Source: Propionibacteriaceae bacterium
GTDB taxonomy: Bacteria > Actinomycetota > Actinomycetes > Propionibacteriales > Propionibacteriaceae
Length of the DNA stretch: 64,000 nucleotides
NCBI GenBank assembly: GCA_009782785.1
Contig: WRIJ01000003.1
Location: 1-64,000 of the forward strand
Direction: 5' to 3'
Shown: positions 26,356 through 35,052 of the stretch, piece by piece
How positions within the stretch are numbered: position 1 is the first letter of the stretch
How the letters are laid out: the number at the start of each line of letters is the position of its first letter
Position numbers and translations under genes: made by a program
Notes under the pieces: generated by a model
The model's input: the letters and a program-made list of their open reading frames with translations, nothing else
Database searches by the model: none
Told to the model about the DNA's origin: nothing

Positions 26356-28497
26356 TCATACTGTACCATTCATGATGCCGGCGATTCTGGTGACTAATTC
26401 CACCTGTGGGATGTCTTCGACCAAAATCCTCTGACCAAAGCGATCACCCAGTGGCACCCTCCAATTGGGGTATTCATCAACCGAACCTGGTTGATTCTGG
26501 GTGCGCTTCTCCCCGACCGCATCAGTGAGAGCCACACATTTCAACATCGCTGGTGTTGAGGCAAGATAGCGGTATAAGCCTTCCATGGTCATCTGCGGTT
26601 CCAGCTCATCAATGGCCAAGAACCCATGGGATTGGAGGAAGTGAACCATGTGTTGTTGCTCGTGCACATCACTGAGCAACTCTTCATCGAGGGTTCTCGA
26701 CAAAAGTCCCAATTCGCTGCGTAAATAAACATGACTCTGTTCCAAATAACCCAAAGTGGGCGGAAGATCATGGGTCGTCACCGACGCTAGACATAAGGTG
26801 CGCCACAACTCGGGAGCCAAAGGACCATCCTCACCTTGCTCAAACCACATCACCGATGTCCCCAAGATCCCATGATCGCTGAGATAGTCACGCACCCACG
26901 AATCGAGAGTACCCAAATCTTCACCAATGACCACACCACCAGAGCGTTCAGCTTCAAGAGCCACAATGCCCACCATGGCCTCATGGTCAAAGTGGACATA
27001 GGTTCCCTGGTCAGGTGACATTCCTTCAGGAATCCACCATAACCGGAACAAACCCAAAATGTGATCGATTCGTACTGCTGGGGAGAAACTGAAAATAGTT
27101 CTCATCATCTGTTTCAACGGCTCGTAAGATTGCTCCACAAGACGATCTGGTCTCCACGGAGGTTGACTCCAGTTCTGGCCAGCTTGGTTATAGGCATCCG
27201 GTGGGGCACCCACGGTGACACCCTCAGCAAACAAGGACGGATTCGCCCACACTTCTTCACTGGAATGGCTCACCCCCACAGCTAGATCAGAAATGATTCC
27301 CACAGCCATACCAGCCTCGTGTCGAGCACGAGAAGCAGCGTAGGAAGCTTGCTCTTGAGCAATAAACTGCAACCATTGGTGAAACCTGATCCGTTCCTGG
27401 TGGTGGCTGGCAAAAGACAGTACCTCAACAGAATTCGGGTCCCGCAACTGCTCAGGCCAGCTGTTGACATCCACGGAATACTCTTCGGTCAGTACGCACC
27501 AGGTCGCGTACCGTACGAGGCCTTCACCCTCGTGCCTCACGTACTGCTCAAACTCCTCTAGGCGCTTCTGTGAAGAAGCACCAGAGCTGACCAGCTCGTT
27601 GAAGATCATTTCCAAGGCCTGCCTCTTAGCGGCCCACACACTATCGCGGCAGATCTCGGGGCACGTGAGGGCCTCGCTCAATGATTGCTGACGAAGCTGC
27701 CCGACCTGATCGACCACCTTGTGAGCTTTCTTGAAACCTTGGATGTACTCTTCGGTGTCCTCAGGGCGAATATAGAGTGGATCGATGTATCGCCTGGTGG
27801 AAGGATAGTACGGGGACGGATTCATCGGAATCGTGACATGACCTGCGTGAATCGGATTGATCAGAAGAAAATCGGTGTTCCACTGATGTTTCGCTATCGT
27901 CGCGAGCTGGCCGAGGTCATGGAAGTCACCAAAACCCCACGAATCCCCACTGCACAGTGAATAAAGCTGAACCATGAAACCCCACACAGAATCAGGCAAC
28001 ATCGACAGGTTCACTGTGGAAGGAGTCACCACGAGGTCAGTTGACCACGTCGTCCCATCAGATTCCAAGATGAGCTGGTGGTACCCTGTCGGCAGATCCA
28101 CGAGGAGCTGAAAACTTGCCCGGCCCACCATGGCACCACCCACCAGGCGATCCTCCTCCCAGTTGTCCACCTGCTGGAGAATGTGGCAGGTTCCCCCCTC
28201 CTCACACACCATTACGTTCGCTGGCCTGCCTGAGGCCACATGGACATCAACAAGTCGGTCTTGGCCTTGAGAGACAACCACACACGGCGGCAGTGGTTGG
28301 GTCCAGGCCCGGTCCTGGGCTGCCGCGCTAGCCCGGTCTATCCCATGCGCGGAATCAGTATCAACACCAAGCGCTTTCAAGCAAGCTGTGATGGTTTCCC
28401 CTGCCGGGTAGCGCGTGATTCCCTGAGAATCGACATATTGTGTGGCAACCCCATAGGCTTCCGCAACACTGCGTAGCTTGGGATCAACCTCAACCAT
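26356..28497 (-). CDS. malQ: 4-alpha-glucanotransferase (amylomaltase)
   Basis: 713 residues from MVEVDPKLRSVAEAYGV. MalQ moves alpha-1,4-glucan segments between maltodextrins. An N-terminal beta-sandwich accessory region (to about 200) precedes the GH77 barrel. VRIDHILGLFRLWWIPEG holds the nucleophile Asp, VVIGEDLGTLD the acid/base Glu, and TTHDLPPTLGY the third Asp. The ATG overlaps the end of the upstream RDD gene by eight bases (ATGGTTGA), so the longer 750-codon frame is unlikely to be translated. No other maltodextrin genes are close. Confidence 0.94.
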   Translation of the reverse strand: MVEVDPKLRSVAEAYGVATQYVDSQGITRYPAGETITACLKALGVDTDSAHGIDRASAAAQDRAWTQPLPPCVVVSQGQDRLVDVHVASGRPANVMVCEEGGTCHILQQVDNWEEDRLVGGAMVGRASFQLLVDLPTGYHQLILESDGTTWSTDLVVTPSTVNLSMLPDSVWGFMVQLYSLCSGDSWGFGDFHDLGQLATIAKHQWNTDFLLINPIHAGHVTIPMNPSPYYPSTRRYIDPLYIRPEDTEEYIQGFKKAHKVVDQVGQLRQQSLSEALTCPEICRDSVWAAKRQALEMIFNELVSSGASSQKRLEEFEQYVRHEGEGLVRYATWCVLTEEYSVDVNSWPEQLRDPNSVEVLSFASHHQERIRFHQWLQFIAQEQASYAASRARHEAGMAVGIISDLAVGVSHSSEEVWANPSLFAEGVTVGAPPDAYNQAGQNWSQPPWRPDRLVEQSYEPLKQMMRTIFSFSPAVRIDHILGLFRLWWIPEGMSPDQGTYVHFDHEAMVGIVALEAERSGGVVIGEDLGTLDSWVRDYLSDHGILGTSVMWFEQGEDGPLAPELWRTLCLASVTTHDLPPTLGYLEQSHVYLRSELGLLSRTLDEELLSDVHEQQHMVHFLQSHGFLAIDELEPQMTMEGLYRYLASTPAMLKCVALTDAVGEKRTQNQPGSVDEYPNWRVPLGDRFGQRILVEDIPQVELVTRIAGIMNGTV

Positions 28498-29230
28498 GGG
28501 TGCCTTCCTGGGGTGAAGCCGCAGGGGTGTTAGTTCTAATGAGCAAGGTTGATGCAAAAAAGTCTGTGACCGACTGTTTGCGCGGGTGCCATAGTGGCAG
28601 AACAACATTCACTATTTGGATGAAAGCAAACCACGACGTCCCTGTCGAAAAAAGTGCCCACCCTAAACCTTTCGAGATTGATCTCATCCATCCTGGTTTT
28701 TCTTCATGGAAGGGCGGGTTTCCCGCCATCGACAGCCATCGCATGGGCAGGGGTGCTTTCACCACTTTGACCCCCATGATCTGGTGACCCAAAGTTGCCC
28801 CACGAAAACCCAACATGATGGCAGTGTAAAAAACCATGACAACACCCACGATGAGCATGAGGGTCGCTGCAGCAGAAACGGCCTCATCAGAAGGTTCAAT
28901 GAAACGTCCGTGGCGTGCCGCAATCATCACATCAGTCCCGTATTGCGAAAAGAGTGTCTGCCATCTGGTCATTGCATCCGGTGCACTGATTCCCAAAACC
29001 ATTAGTGATAACACCCAAGCGATCACCGTGTCTAAAACTCCTGACCCGAATCGTCGCCACCACCCAGCCAACGGAAGACTGAGAGCAGGGTCAGAGAGTT
29101 TGTCTAAAGTCTGGACTCGACGAACAACCCTCGTCCATGCCGTACCATCCCAGAAGCGTTCCTGCCCAGGATGCGCAGGATCGCCGTACCATCCTTGAGA
29201 AGGTACGGGAGCCTGGGTGGAAGAAGTCAC
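28490..29230 (-). CDS. RDD family membrane protein with DUF2510 N-terminus
   Basis: 246 residues from a GTG at 29230. The start is uncertain: an ATG at 29266 and a further start at 29281 would overlap proA. QGWYGDPAHPGQERFWDG is a DUF2510 motif, common at actinobacterial N-termini. The RDD part follows (WWRRFGSGVLDTVIAW with Arg and Asp, then FRGATLGHQIMGVKVV), with three to four membrane helices. The function of RDD proteins is mostly unknown; some are linked to ion transport. It lies between proA and malQ with short spacing. Confidence 0.8.
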   Translation of the reverse strand: MTSSTQAPVPSQGWYGDPAHPGQERFWDGTAWTRVVRRVQTLDKLSDPALSLPLAGWWRRFGSGVLDTVIAWVLSLMVLGISAPDAMTRWQTLFSQYGTDVMIAARHGRFIEPSDEAVSAAATLMLIVGVVMVFYTAIMLGFRGATLGHQIMGVKVVKAPLPMRWLSMAGNPPFHEEKPGWMRSISKGLGWALFSTGTSWFAFIQIVNVVLPLWHPRKQSVTDFFASTLLIRTNTPAASPQEGTHG

Positions 29231-29249
29231 GCCCACTATTGTGCCAGAC

Positions 29250-30491
29250 TCAACGGACTTGCCCATCCCCGGTGAGCACATATTTTGTCGTGGTCATCTC
29301 GCTTAAACCCATTGGCCCGCGCGCATGGAGCTTCTGGGTGGAGATCCCAATCTCAGCTCCAAAACCGAACTGTTCACCATCGGCAAAGCGACTCGAAGCA
29401 TTGACAAATACGCAAGCACAGTCGATGTCGTTCACGAATTTCTTCTGATGGGCCGCGTCAGAAGAAATGATGGTTTCCGAATGGCCTGAGGTGTGGGAGC
29501 GAATGAAATCAATGGCTTTCTCAATCCCATCAACGATCGCAACACGAATATCAAGACTGAGATGTTCATGATCCCATTCCTCCACCTCCAAGAGGTTGGG
29601 ATCTATGATTCGAGCCCGCTGATCGCCTCGAATGGTTACTCCATGGTCGGTGAGTGCCATGATCGCTTGAGGAAGGAACTCGTTAGCAATACTGGAATCC
29701 ACCACGAGAGTTTCGAGAGCATTACACACCGATGGGCGCTGAGTCTTAGCATTGATCATGATGTCGATTGCTATCTTCTGGTCAGCTGAAGCATCCACAT
29801 AGAGGTGGCAGTTCCCTGAACCAGTTTCTAGTACGGGAACCTGTGCCCCACGTACCACTGCGTCAATGAGCGAAGCGCCACCTCGCGGAATGAGCACGTC
29901 CACCAGGCCACGAGCAGCCATCATCTCGTCGGTGACACTGCGATCCCCTTCCACTAAGGCAATCGCACGAGGATCAAGACAGGCGTCACTCAACCCCTGT
30001 TTGAGGGCAACCACGATGGCTTGATTCGAAGAAACAGCAGTGGATGATCCGCGAAGAAGTACGCTGTTGCCTGACTTGATACATATCCCAGCTGCATCAG
30101 CAGTCACATTCGGGCGAGCCTCATAAATGATGCCAATGACACCCATGGGTACCCGTACTTGGTCAACATGAACACCATTAGGCAACTGCCAACCACGGAT
30201 GACCTCACCGACCGGATCACTCAAAGAAGCTAAAGATCTCAACCCCAAAGCCATGGCTTCCAGGCGTGAAGAATCTAGTTGTAACCGATCCAGGAGAGCC
30301 TCACCCACACCAGCTGCTCGGGAGCGCTCCATGTCTTCGGAGTTGGCGCTCAGAATTGCATCCTCGTGCGCGAGAAGGCTGTCAGCCATGGCGTGTAAAG
30401 CGCCATCCTTGTCGGCTCTCGTCTTGATGGCGAGGCTCAGCGATGCTTCACGGGCTCCGCGTGCAAGGTTAGAAAAAGTGGAGGACGTCAT
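29250..30491 (-). CDS. proA: Gamma-glutamyl phosphate reductase
   Basis: 413 residues. ProA reduces gamma-glutamyl phosphate with NADPH to glutamate semialdehyde, the second step of proline synthesis. The aldehyde-dehydrogenase-like fold is complete: GVIGIIYEARPNVTADAA, GNSVLLRGSS, the catalytic Cys in TQRPSVCNALETLV, and the C-terminal LHARGPMGLSEMTTTKY. Its partner proB lies upstream on the same strand but is separated by a 422-base repeat region, which is unusual for this pair. Confidence 0.96.
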   Translation of the reverse strand: MTSSTFSNLARGAREASLSLAIKTRADKDGALHAMADSLLAHEDAILSANSEDMERSRAAGVGEALLDRLQLDSSRLEAMALGLRSLASLSDPVGEVIRGWQLPNGVHVDQVRVPMGVIGIIYEARPNVTADAAGICIKSGNSVLLRGSSTAVSSNQAIVVALKQGLSDACLDPRAIALVEGDRSVTDEMMAARGLVDVLIPRGGASLIDAVVRGAQVPVLETGSGNCHLYVDASADQKIAIDIMINAKTQRPSVCNALETLVVDSSIANEFLPQAIMALTDHGVTIRGDQRARIIDPNLLEVEEWDHEHLSLDIRVAIVDGIEKAIDFIRSHTSGHSETIISSDAAHQKKFVNDIDCACVFVNASSRFADGEQFGFGAEIGISTQKLHARGPMGLSEMTTTKYVLTGDGQVR

Positions 30492-30543
30492 GGGGTCAGA
30501 CTATCGCATAGCCAGACTCCACAGTTGAACAAATGTGATTTCT

Positions 30544-30850
30544 GGACCCCTTGTGGGTCGCGGAGCCTGTGCTGCGGAGCCCGCCAGGGCGACTCGCAGT
30601 GCTCCGCAGGGTGACAGGAGAGGTGTGACAAGTCGTGGTGTTCCTCACTTCGTTCGTCAACCACTTCCTTGGTTTCGGGATAATGTGCAAGCGCACTCTC
30701 CGCTCAATCTGCGTCGTGGTGTTCCTCACTTCGTTCGTCAACCACTTCCTTGGTTTCGGGATAGTGCGCAAGCGCACTCTCCGCTCAACCTGCGTCGTGG
30801 TGCTGCGGAGCGCGCTAGGGCGAGTCGCTTCGCTCTGCAGGGTAACGGAG
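30544..30850 (-). repeat. Mosaic repeat with two 81-bp units between proB and proA
   Basis: Two direct 81-base units start at 30634 and 30715 (CGTGGTGTTCCTCAC...), in reverse orientation to the copies at 35 and 11196. Both keep the hairpin GTGCGC-AA-GCGCAC or a one-base variant. GC-rich palindromic arms flank them at 30558-30611 (CTGCGGAGCCCGCCAGGGCG) and 30800-30845. The whole proB-proA gap is filled by this element; no coding sequence is supported here. Confidence 0.9.
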
Positions 30851-30913
30851 GTGATGTTGCGCAGAACCCAGTGGGGGTGAGCGAAACAACACAAAAGTAC
30901 GAACCCGCGTACC

Positions 30914-32053
30914 CTAGCTGATCACCATGTCATCGCGGTGGACCACCGGTTTCGAATAGTGAGCTCCCAGAGAGTCATGGATCTCGGCTGATGTCTGGCC
31001 GATCATGTGCTGAAGATCATCACTGTCGAAACCGGCAGCCCCACGGGCAATGACCACCCCAGCACTATCGACAATCTCCACAGAATCACCAGCAACAAAG
31101 AAACCATCGATGCGTACAACCCCTGCAGCCAGGAGCGAAGCACCAGTGTCGGTTAGTGCCCGCGAGGCACCAGCATCGACGATGATTCTCCCCCGGGATT
31201 CACTCGCATGAGCAACCCACCCATGGCGACGTGACAACCGCTTAGATGATGCCGCGAACACTGTTCCCACCTGCTCACCACTAAGGAGTTCGCTGACCTG
31301 ATCCCAGCGGGCAAACCCCACAGGTATTCCTGCCCCAGCCGCCAATTTTGCTGCTTCAACCTTGGTGGCCATTCCCCCACTACCCACCCCGGAGGTCCCA
31401 GGTGTTGCAGTATCAATCTCAAGGTGATCAAGGTCTGCAACAAAAGAAATCTGTTGGGCATCAGGCTCACTCGGATGTGCTGTATACAGTCCATCCACAT
31501 CAGAGAGAAGAATCAACGCATCCGCACGTACCAACTCTGCCACCAGTGCCGCCAAATAGTCGTTGTCTCCGAGACGAATCTCCCTCGTTGCGACTGTATC
31601 GTTCTCATTCACCACTGGAATCACACCCAAACGTGTGAGTGCTCCAAAAGTCTGTAGGGCATTGTCGAAACTGGTTTTCCTCGCTAAGTCTTCTTTCGTG
31701 ATGAGGACCTGGGCAGTATGAAGACCGTATTCAGCAAAAGCAGTCGTGTAGGCAGACATCAACAAACCCTGCCCCACGGACGCAGCGGCTTGCTGTTGGG
31801 CCATGTCCGTCGGCCTCTTCGTGAAACCCAATGGTTCCAATCCTGCGGCAATAGCCCCAGAACTGACCAAGACAATCTCTGAACCACGAAATTGTCGCTG
31901 GGCTAAAGAATTGACCAAGAGATTCAACTTGTCGAGATTCAACCCACCTTGAGTCGAGGCAAGAGACGAGGAACCAACCTTCACCACGATACGCCGCGCA
32001 CGAGTCAGGTGTGCTCGTAGAGCCACTTCATCGCCGGTTAGTTCTTGGGTCAT
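30914..32053 (-). CDS. proB: Glutamate 5-kinase
   Basis: 379 residues. ProB phosphorylates the gamma-carboxyl of glutamate, the feedback-inhibited first step of proline synthesis. The amino-acid kinase domain has VVKVGSSSLAS, VLVSSGAIAAGLEPLG, VVNENDTV and LLSDVDGLYT. A C-terminal PUA domain follows (GRIIVDAGASRALTDTG, VVIARGAAGFDSDDL). AAAGGTGAGG directly precedes the ATG at 32053; a GTG at 32068 that overlaps the upstream gene's stop is the alternative. Confidence 0.95.
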   Translation of the reverse strand: MTQELTGDEVALRAHLTRARRIVVKVGSSSLASTQGGLNLDKLNLLVNSLAQRQFRGSEIVLVSSGAIAAGLEPLGFTKRPTDMAQQQAAASVGQGLLMSAYTTAFAEYGLHTAQVLITKEDLARKTSFDNALQTFGALTRLGVIPVVNENDTVATREIRLGDNDYLAALVAELVRADALILLSDVDGLYTAHPSEPDAQQISFVADLDHLEIDTATPGTSGVGSGGMATKVEAAKLAAGAGIPVGFARWDQVSELLSGEQVGTVFAASSKRLSRRHGWVAHASESRGRIIVDAGASRALTDTGASLLAAGVVRIDGFFVAGDSVEIVDSAGVVIARGAAGFDSDDLQHMIGQTSAEIHDSLGAHYSKPVVHRDDMVIS

Positions 32054-32064
32054 ATCCTCACCTT

Positions 32065-32451
32065 TCACCTTGAGTCTACAACCACGGTGTGGTCCAAGGA
32101 GTGCATCACGGTATCGACAATTGCTTGGGTATCCCCGTGATGGCCGTACGACACAAGGTGAACCCTGGCTGGGTGTTTGAGTTCGGCCAACTCTTCTGGT
32201 ACTCCTTGTTCGCTGATGGATTCAAGATCCCAACACCCCACCAAGACAATAGTGCCGGTGTGACATACGACCCCCACTAAGTGATGGCTGGGAGTGAAGC
32301 CCAGGAAAGTCGAGACAATGTCGTCGATGTCTTCACAAACATCGCATGTGTTGCTACAACTATTACTGGGGTGTTGCCCCAGGTGAGGTGATCCATGATT
32401 GTCCATAGTCAGACAATGATCACTTCGCAGGCCATTGTGCTGTTTATCCAC
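32065..32451 (-). CDS. Short DUF4192-like protein
   Basis: 128 residues at most. The start is uncertain (GTG at 32451 or ATG at 32406). The stretch DIDDIVSTFLGFTPSHHLVG followed by VLVGCWDL and RVHLVSYGHHGDTQ resembles the N-terminal part of DUF4192, which in other actinobacteria is two to three times longer. It may be a shortened family member or a decayed remnant. It ends four bases into the alternative proB start (GTGA), so it is probably co-transcribed with proB. Confidence 0.5.
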   Translation of the reverse strand: MDKQHNGLRSDHCLTMDNHGSPHLGQHPSNSCSNTCDVCEDIDDIVSTFLGFTPSHHLVGVVCHTGTIVLVGCWDLESISEQGVPEELAELKHPARVHLVSYGHHGDTQAIVDTVMHSLDHTVVVDSR

Positions 32452-32528
32452 AAGGAAAACCCCTCATTCGCACACCTCAGCCAGTCGATGCCCGCACTAT
32501 CGGCGCTCATCACGTATCCTTGGAGGTG

Positions 32529-33236
32529 ATGACTGAGATTCCTCCCACACCTCGGCGTTCTGCGCAAGGACCCCATTCACGGACTTCTGCGACCCCGCGA
32601 CGCGCCAAGGACCCTAGCGACGCAACACCGATACTTGAGGGATATTCCTATGGAGGAATCCGTGACGTGTCTCAGCAGCTGGCGCCCGATTCAGCCAGTA
32701 CGCAGCCCCTGGTCACCGACACCGCAAACACTGAGGCAATCGCCCACTATCAACCCAAGACCCAGATCACCATCATGATCGCTTTAGTGTTGCTGGCGGT
32801 CTTCACCATTGTGGCTGGCATTATGCTGAACAATCTTCCTGGTCCAGCGATCACTGAAACCCCCACGCCCTCACGGCTCACCCCGACCATGGCACCCACC
32901 GATCAGCGCACTGGTGGGACTGGTTTCAAAGACAATGATGTTTCCGGATATTGGAAGATCATCGACACAAAGTGGAGCGACAACACTGTGAAAATCACCA
33001 TCGACATCCAAGTCGATGAAGGGATCTTGTACTACAACTTCTATGCCTATGCCTCAGAGAGCTTCACCCAGCACTATCCCATGGACGGCATAGAAACAGA
33101 CCTCGAACCAGGTTTCGCTGGGCCTGGAGACACAGTCCGAGGGGAGATCACTTTTGAACTTCCGCGCCAACCCATGACCTTGGTTCTTGAAGGTCAAGGA
33201 TTGCGGCAACTCTCGGCACTGACGGTTGAGATCTAG
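32529..33236 (+). CDS. Single-pass membrane protein with extracellular beta domain
   Basis: 235 residues from the ATG at 32529 (GGAGG lies very close; a TTG three codons earlier is open). The N-terminal 80 residues are Pro/Thr/Ser/Arg-rich and disordered. One membrane helix is at about residues 83-105 (TIMIALVLLAVFTIVAGIML). A Thr/Pro linker and a 100-residue beta-rich domain follow (SGYWKIIDTKWSDNTVKI ... GDTVRGEITFELP), reminiscent of DUF4352-type folds. The role is unknown. A similar layout is seen in the gene at 35053-36675. Confidence 0.7.
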   Translation: MTEIPPTPRRSAQGPHSRTSATPRRAKDPSDATPILEGYSYGGIRDVSQQLAPDSASTQPLVTDTANTEAIAHYQPKTQITIMIALVLLAVFTIVAGIMLNNLPGPAITETPTPSRLTPTMAPTDQRTGGTGFKDNDVSGYWKIIDTKWSDNTVKITIDIQVDEGILYYNFYAYASESFTQHYPMDGIETDLEPGFAGPGDTVRGEITFELPRQPMTLVLEGQGLRQLSALTVEI

Positions 33237-33338
33237 GGTTAGCAGCGCAATTCACCCACCGAAAAGTGCCCCAAGTAGGCATCCGAGCACGAAGTACGGT
33301 AGCGTTAACCTACGCCACCGTAAGTTAAGGATAGCGAC

Positions 33339-35018
33339 ATGGTAGATTACGCGGCCCTATACCAACCGGGGGTACCCCGCAATATTGAACTCCCCACCGA
33401 CACCCTGGTGGACATGTGCGAGCGTGCCATAGCAGAATCCTCATCGTGTGTTGCCCTCGATTTCTTTGGGCGTACGACCACATATGCTCAGCTCGGGGAC
33501 CAGATTTCTTCCGTGGCTGAAGGTTTACGAAAACTTGGAGTGGGTGCTGGAGACCGAGTCGCCATCATTTTGCCCAACTCACCCCAGCATGTGGTGGCGT
33601 ACTATGCCATCTTACGTCTCGGGGCAATCGTGGTTGAGCACAACCCCTTGTACACTTCCCGAGAAATCCGTCACCTCTTCGAAAATCACACAGCACGAGT
33701 AGCGATCGCTTGGGACTCGGTGGTCGACAAACTACGTTCACTACCTAAGGATGTCTCCCTCGAACACATCATTTCTGTGAACCTCCTGCGTGAATTCCCT
33801 CTCGCCAAGAGAATGGCACTCAAACTGCCTGTCCCCTCGCTCAAAGCAACCCGAGCGAAACTCACCACCAAGGTTCGTGGCGAAAAAACATGGAAAGACT
33901 TGCTGAAAAACAAAGGGTTGAAGCAGAGCCATCCTCGCCCTAAAACTAGCGACATCGCAGCCATCCAGTACACCTCCGGGACGACCGGCTTGCCCAAAGG
34001 TGCAATCCTCACCCACCTCAACCTGCATTCGAACGCTAGTCAAGGCAAAGTCTGGATGCCTGAAACTAAGCTCGGCCACGAAGTGTTCTATGCTTTCCTC
34101 CCGTTCTTCCACGCTTTCGGTACGACCACCCTACTCATCTATGGAATCCTGCAGCAGGCCCGCATCCACCTCTTCCCCACCTTCGATGTGTCCCTCGTAC
34201 TTGCAGCGGCCAAAAAAGACCCACCCACGGTCATCATCGGGGTTCCACCAATCTTCGATGCCCTCACCGCCACAGCAAAAAAGCGCAAGGTCTCACTCAA
34301 ATCTGCCAAGTTCTGCCTGTCAGGAGCGATGAGCCTGCCTGTGTCCACCCTCGAAGCGTGGGAAGAAATCGCTGGCGGTTACCTGGTTGAAGGGTATGGC
34401 ATGACCGAGGCTTCACCTGTGTGCATGGGTAATCCCTTCTACCACACGCGCCGCCCAGGAACCATTGGGTTACCCTTCCCCTCCACAGACATCAAGATTG
34501 TGGACGCTGATGATCCATCCATCGAAGTGGCTCAAGGGGAGCGCGGGGAGTTGCTCGTACGCGGTCCTCAAGTTTTCTCTGGTTACTGGAATAACCCAGA
34601 AGAAACAGCACTCGTCCTTCTCGAAGGCGGTTGGCTCGCTACGGGAGACATCGTCGTACAAGACGAAGATGGTTTTGTCGCTGTCGTTGACCGAAAGAAA
34701 GAACTCATCATCACCTCAGGGTTCAATGTGTCCCCCACAGAAGTCGAACTCGTACTCCAGTCGTATCCCGGCATTACTGATGCAGCTGTCGTAGGCCTCC
34801 CCCACCCGCATGCCGGTGAAGAGGTCGTTGCTGGACTCGTCATGGAACCTGGTGAACATGTCGACCTGGAGGCTTTACGTACCTTCTGCAAAACCAGACT
34901 AGCCGCCTATAAAGTTCCGCGTCGAGTCTTCGAACTGGAAGAACTACCCAAATCTTTGTTGGGCAAGGTCCTGCGATCGGACGTACGCAAAGAGCTGTCC
35001 CCCCATGCCAAAGGATAA
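33339..35018 (+). CDS. fadD: Long-chain fatty-acid-CoA ligase
   Basis: 559 residues. The enzyme activates a fatty acid as acyl-AMP and then forms acyl-CoA. The ANL-superfamily motifs are in order: IQYTSGTTGLPKGAILTH (P-loop), EGYGMTEASPVCMG, GWLATGDIVVQDEDG, VDRKKELIITSGFNVSP and the catalytic Lys region PKSLLGKVLR. The start MVDYAALYQPGVPRN is preceded by AAGGAT. The exact chain length cannot be told from sequence. Confidence 0.93.
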   Translation: MVDYAALYQPGVPRNIELPTDTLVDMCERAIAESSSCVALDFFGRTTTYAQLGDQISSVAEGLRKLGVGAGDRVAIILPNSPQHVVAYYAILRLGAIVVEHNPLYTSREIRHLFENHTARVAIAWDSVVDKLRSLPKDVSLEHIISVNLLREFPLAKRMALKLPVPSLKATRAKLTTKVRGEKTWKDLLKNKGLKQSHPRPKTSDIAAIQYTSGTTGLPKGAILTHLNLHSNASQGKVWMPETKLGHEVFYAFLPFFHAFGTTTLLIYGILQQARIHLFPTFDVSLVLAAAKKDPPTVIIGVPPIFDALTATAKKRKVSLKSAKFCLSGAMSLPVSTLEAWEEIAGGYLVEGYGMTEASPVCMGNPFYHTRRPGTIGLPFPSTDIKIVDADDPSIEVAQGERGELLVRGPQVFSGYWNNPEETALVLLEGGWLATGDIVVQDEDGFVAVVDRKKELIITSGFNVSPTEVELVLQSYPGITDAAVVGLPHPHAGEEVVAGLVMEPGEHVDLEALRTFCKTRLAAYKVPRRVFELEELPKSLLGKVLRSDVRKELSPHAKG

Positions 35019-35052
35019 CTACTGAACCCCCACAGGTGGTCAGGTTCCTGCC

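Noticed and set aside
35024-35050. Possible shared terminator between fadD and the 35053 gene
   Set aside because: Only a five-base stem with a large loop and no T-run, too weak to list.
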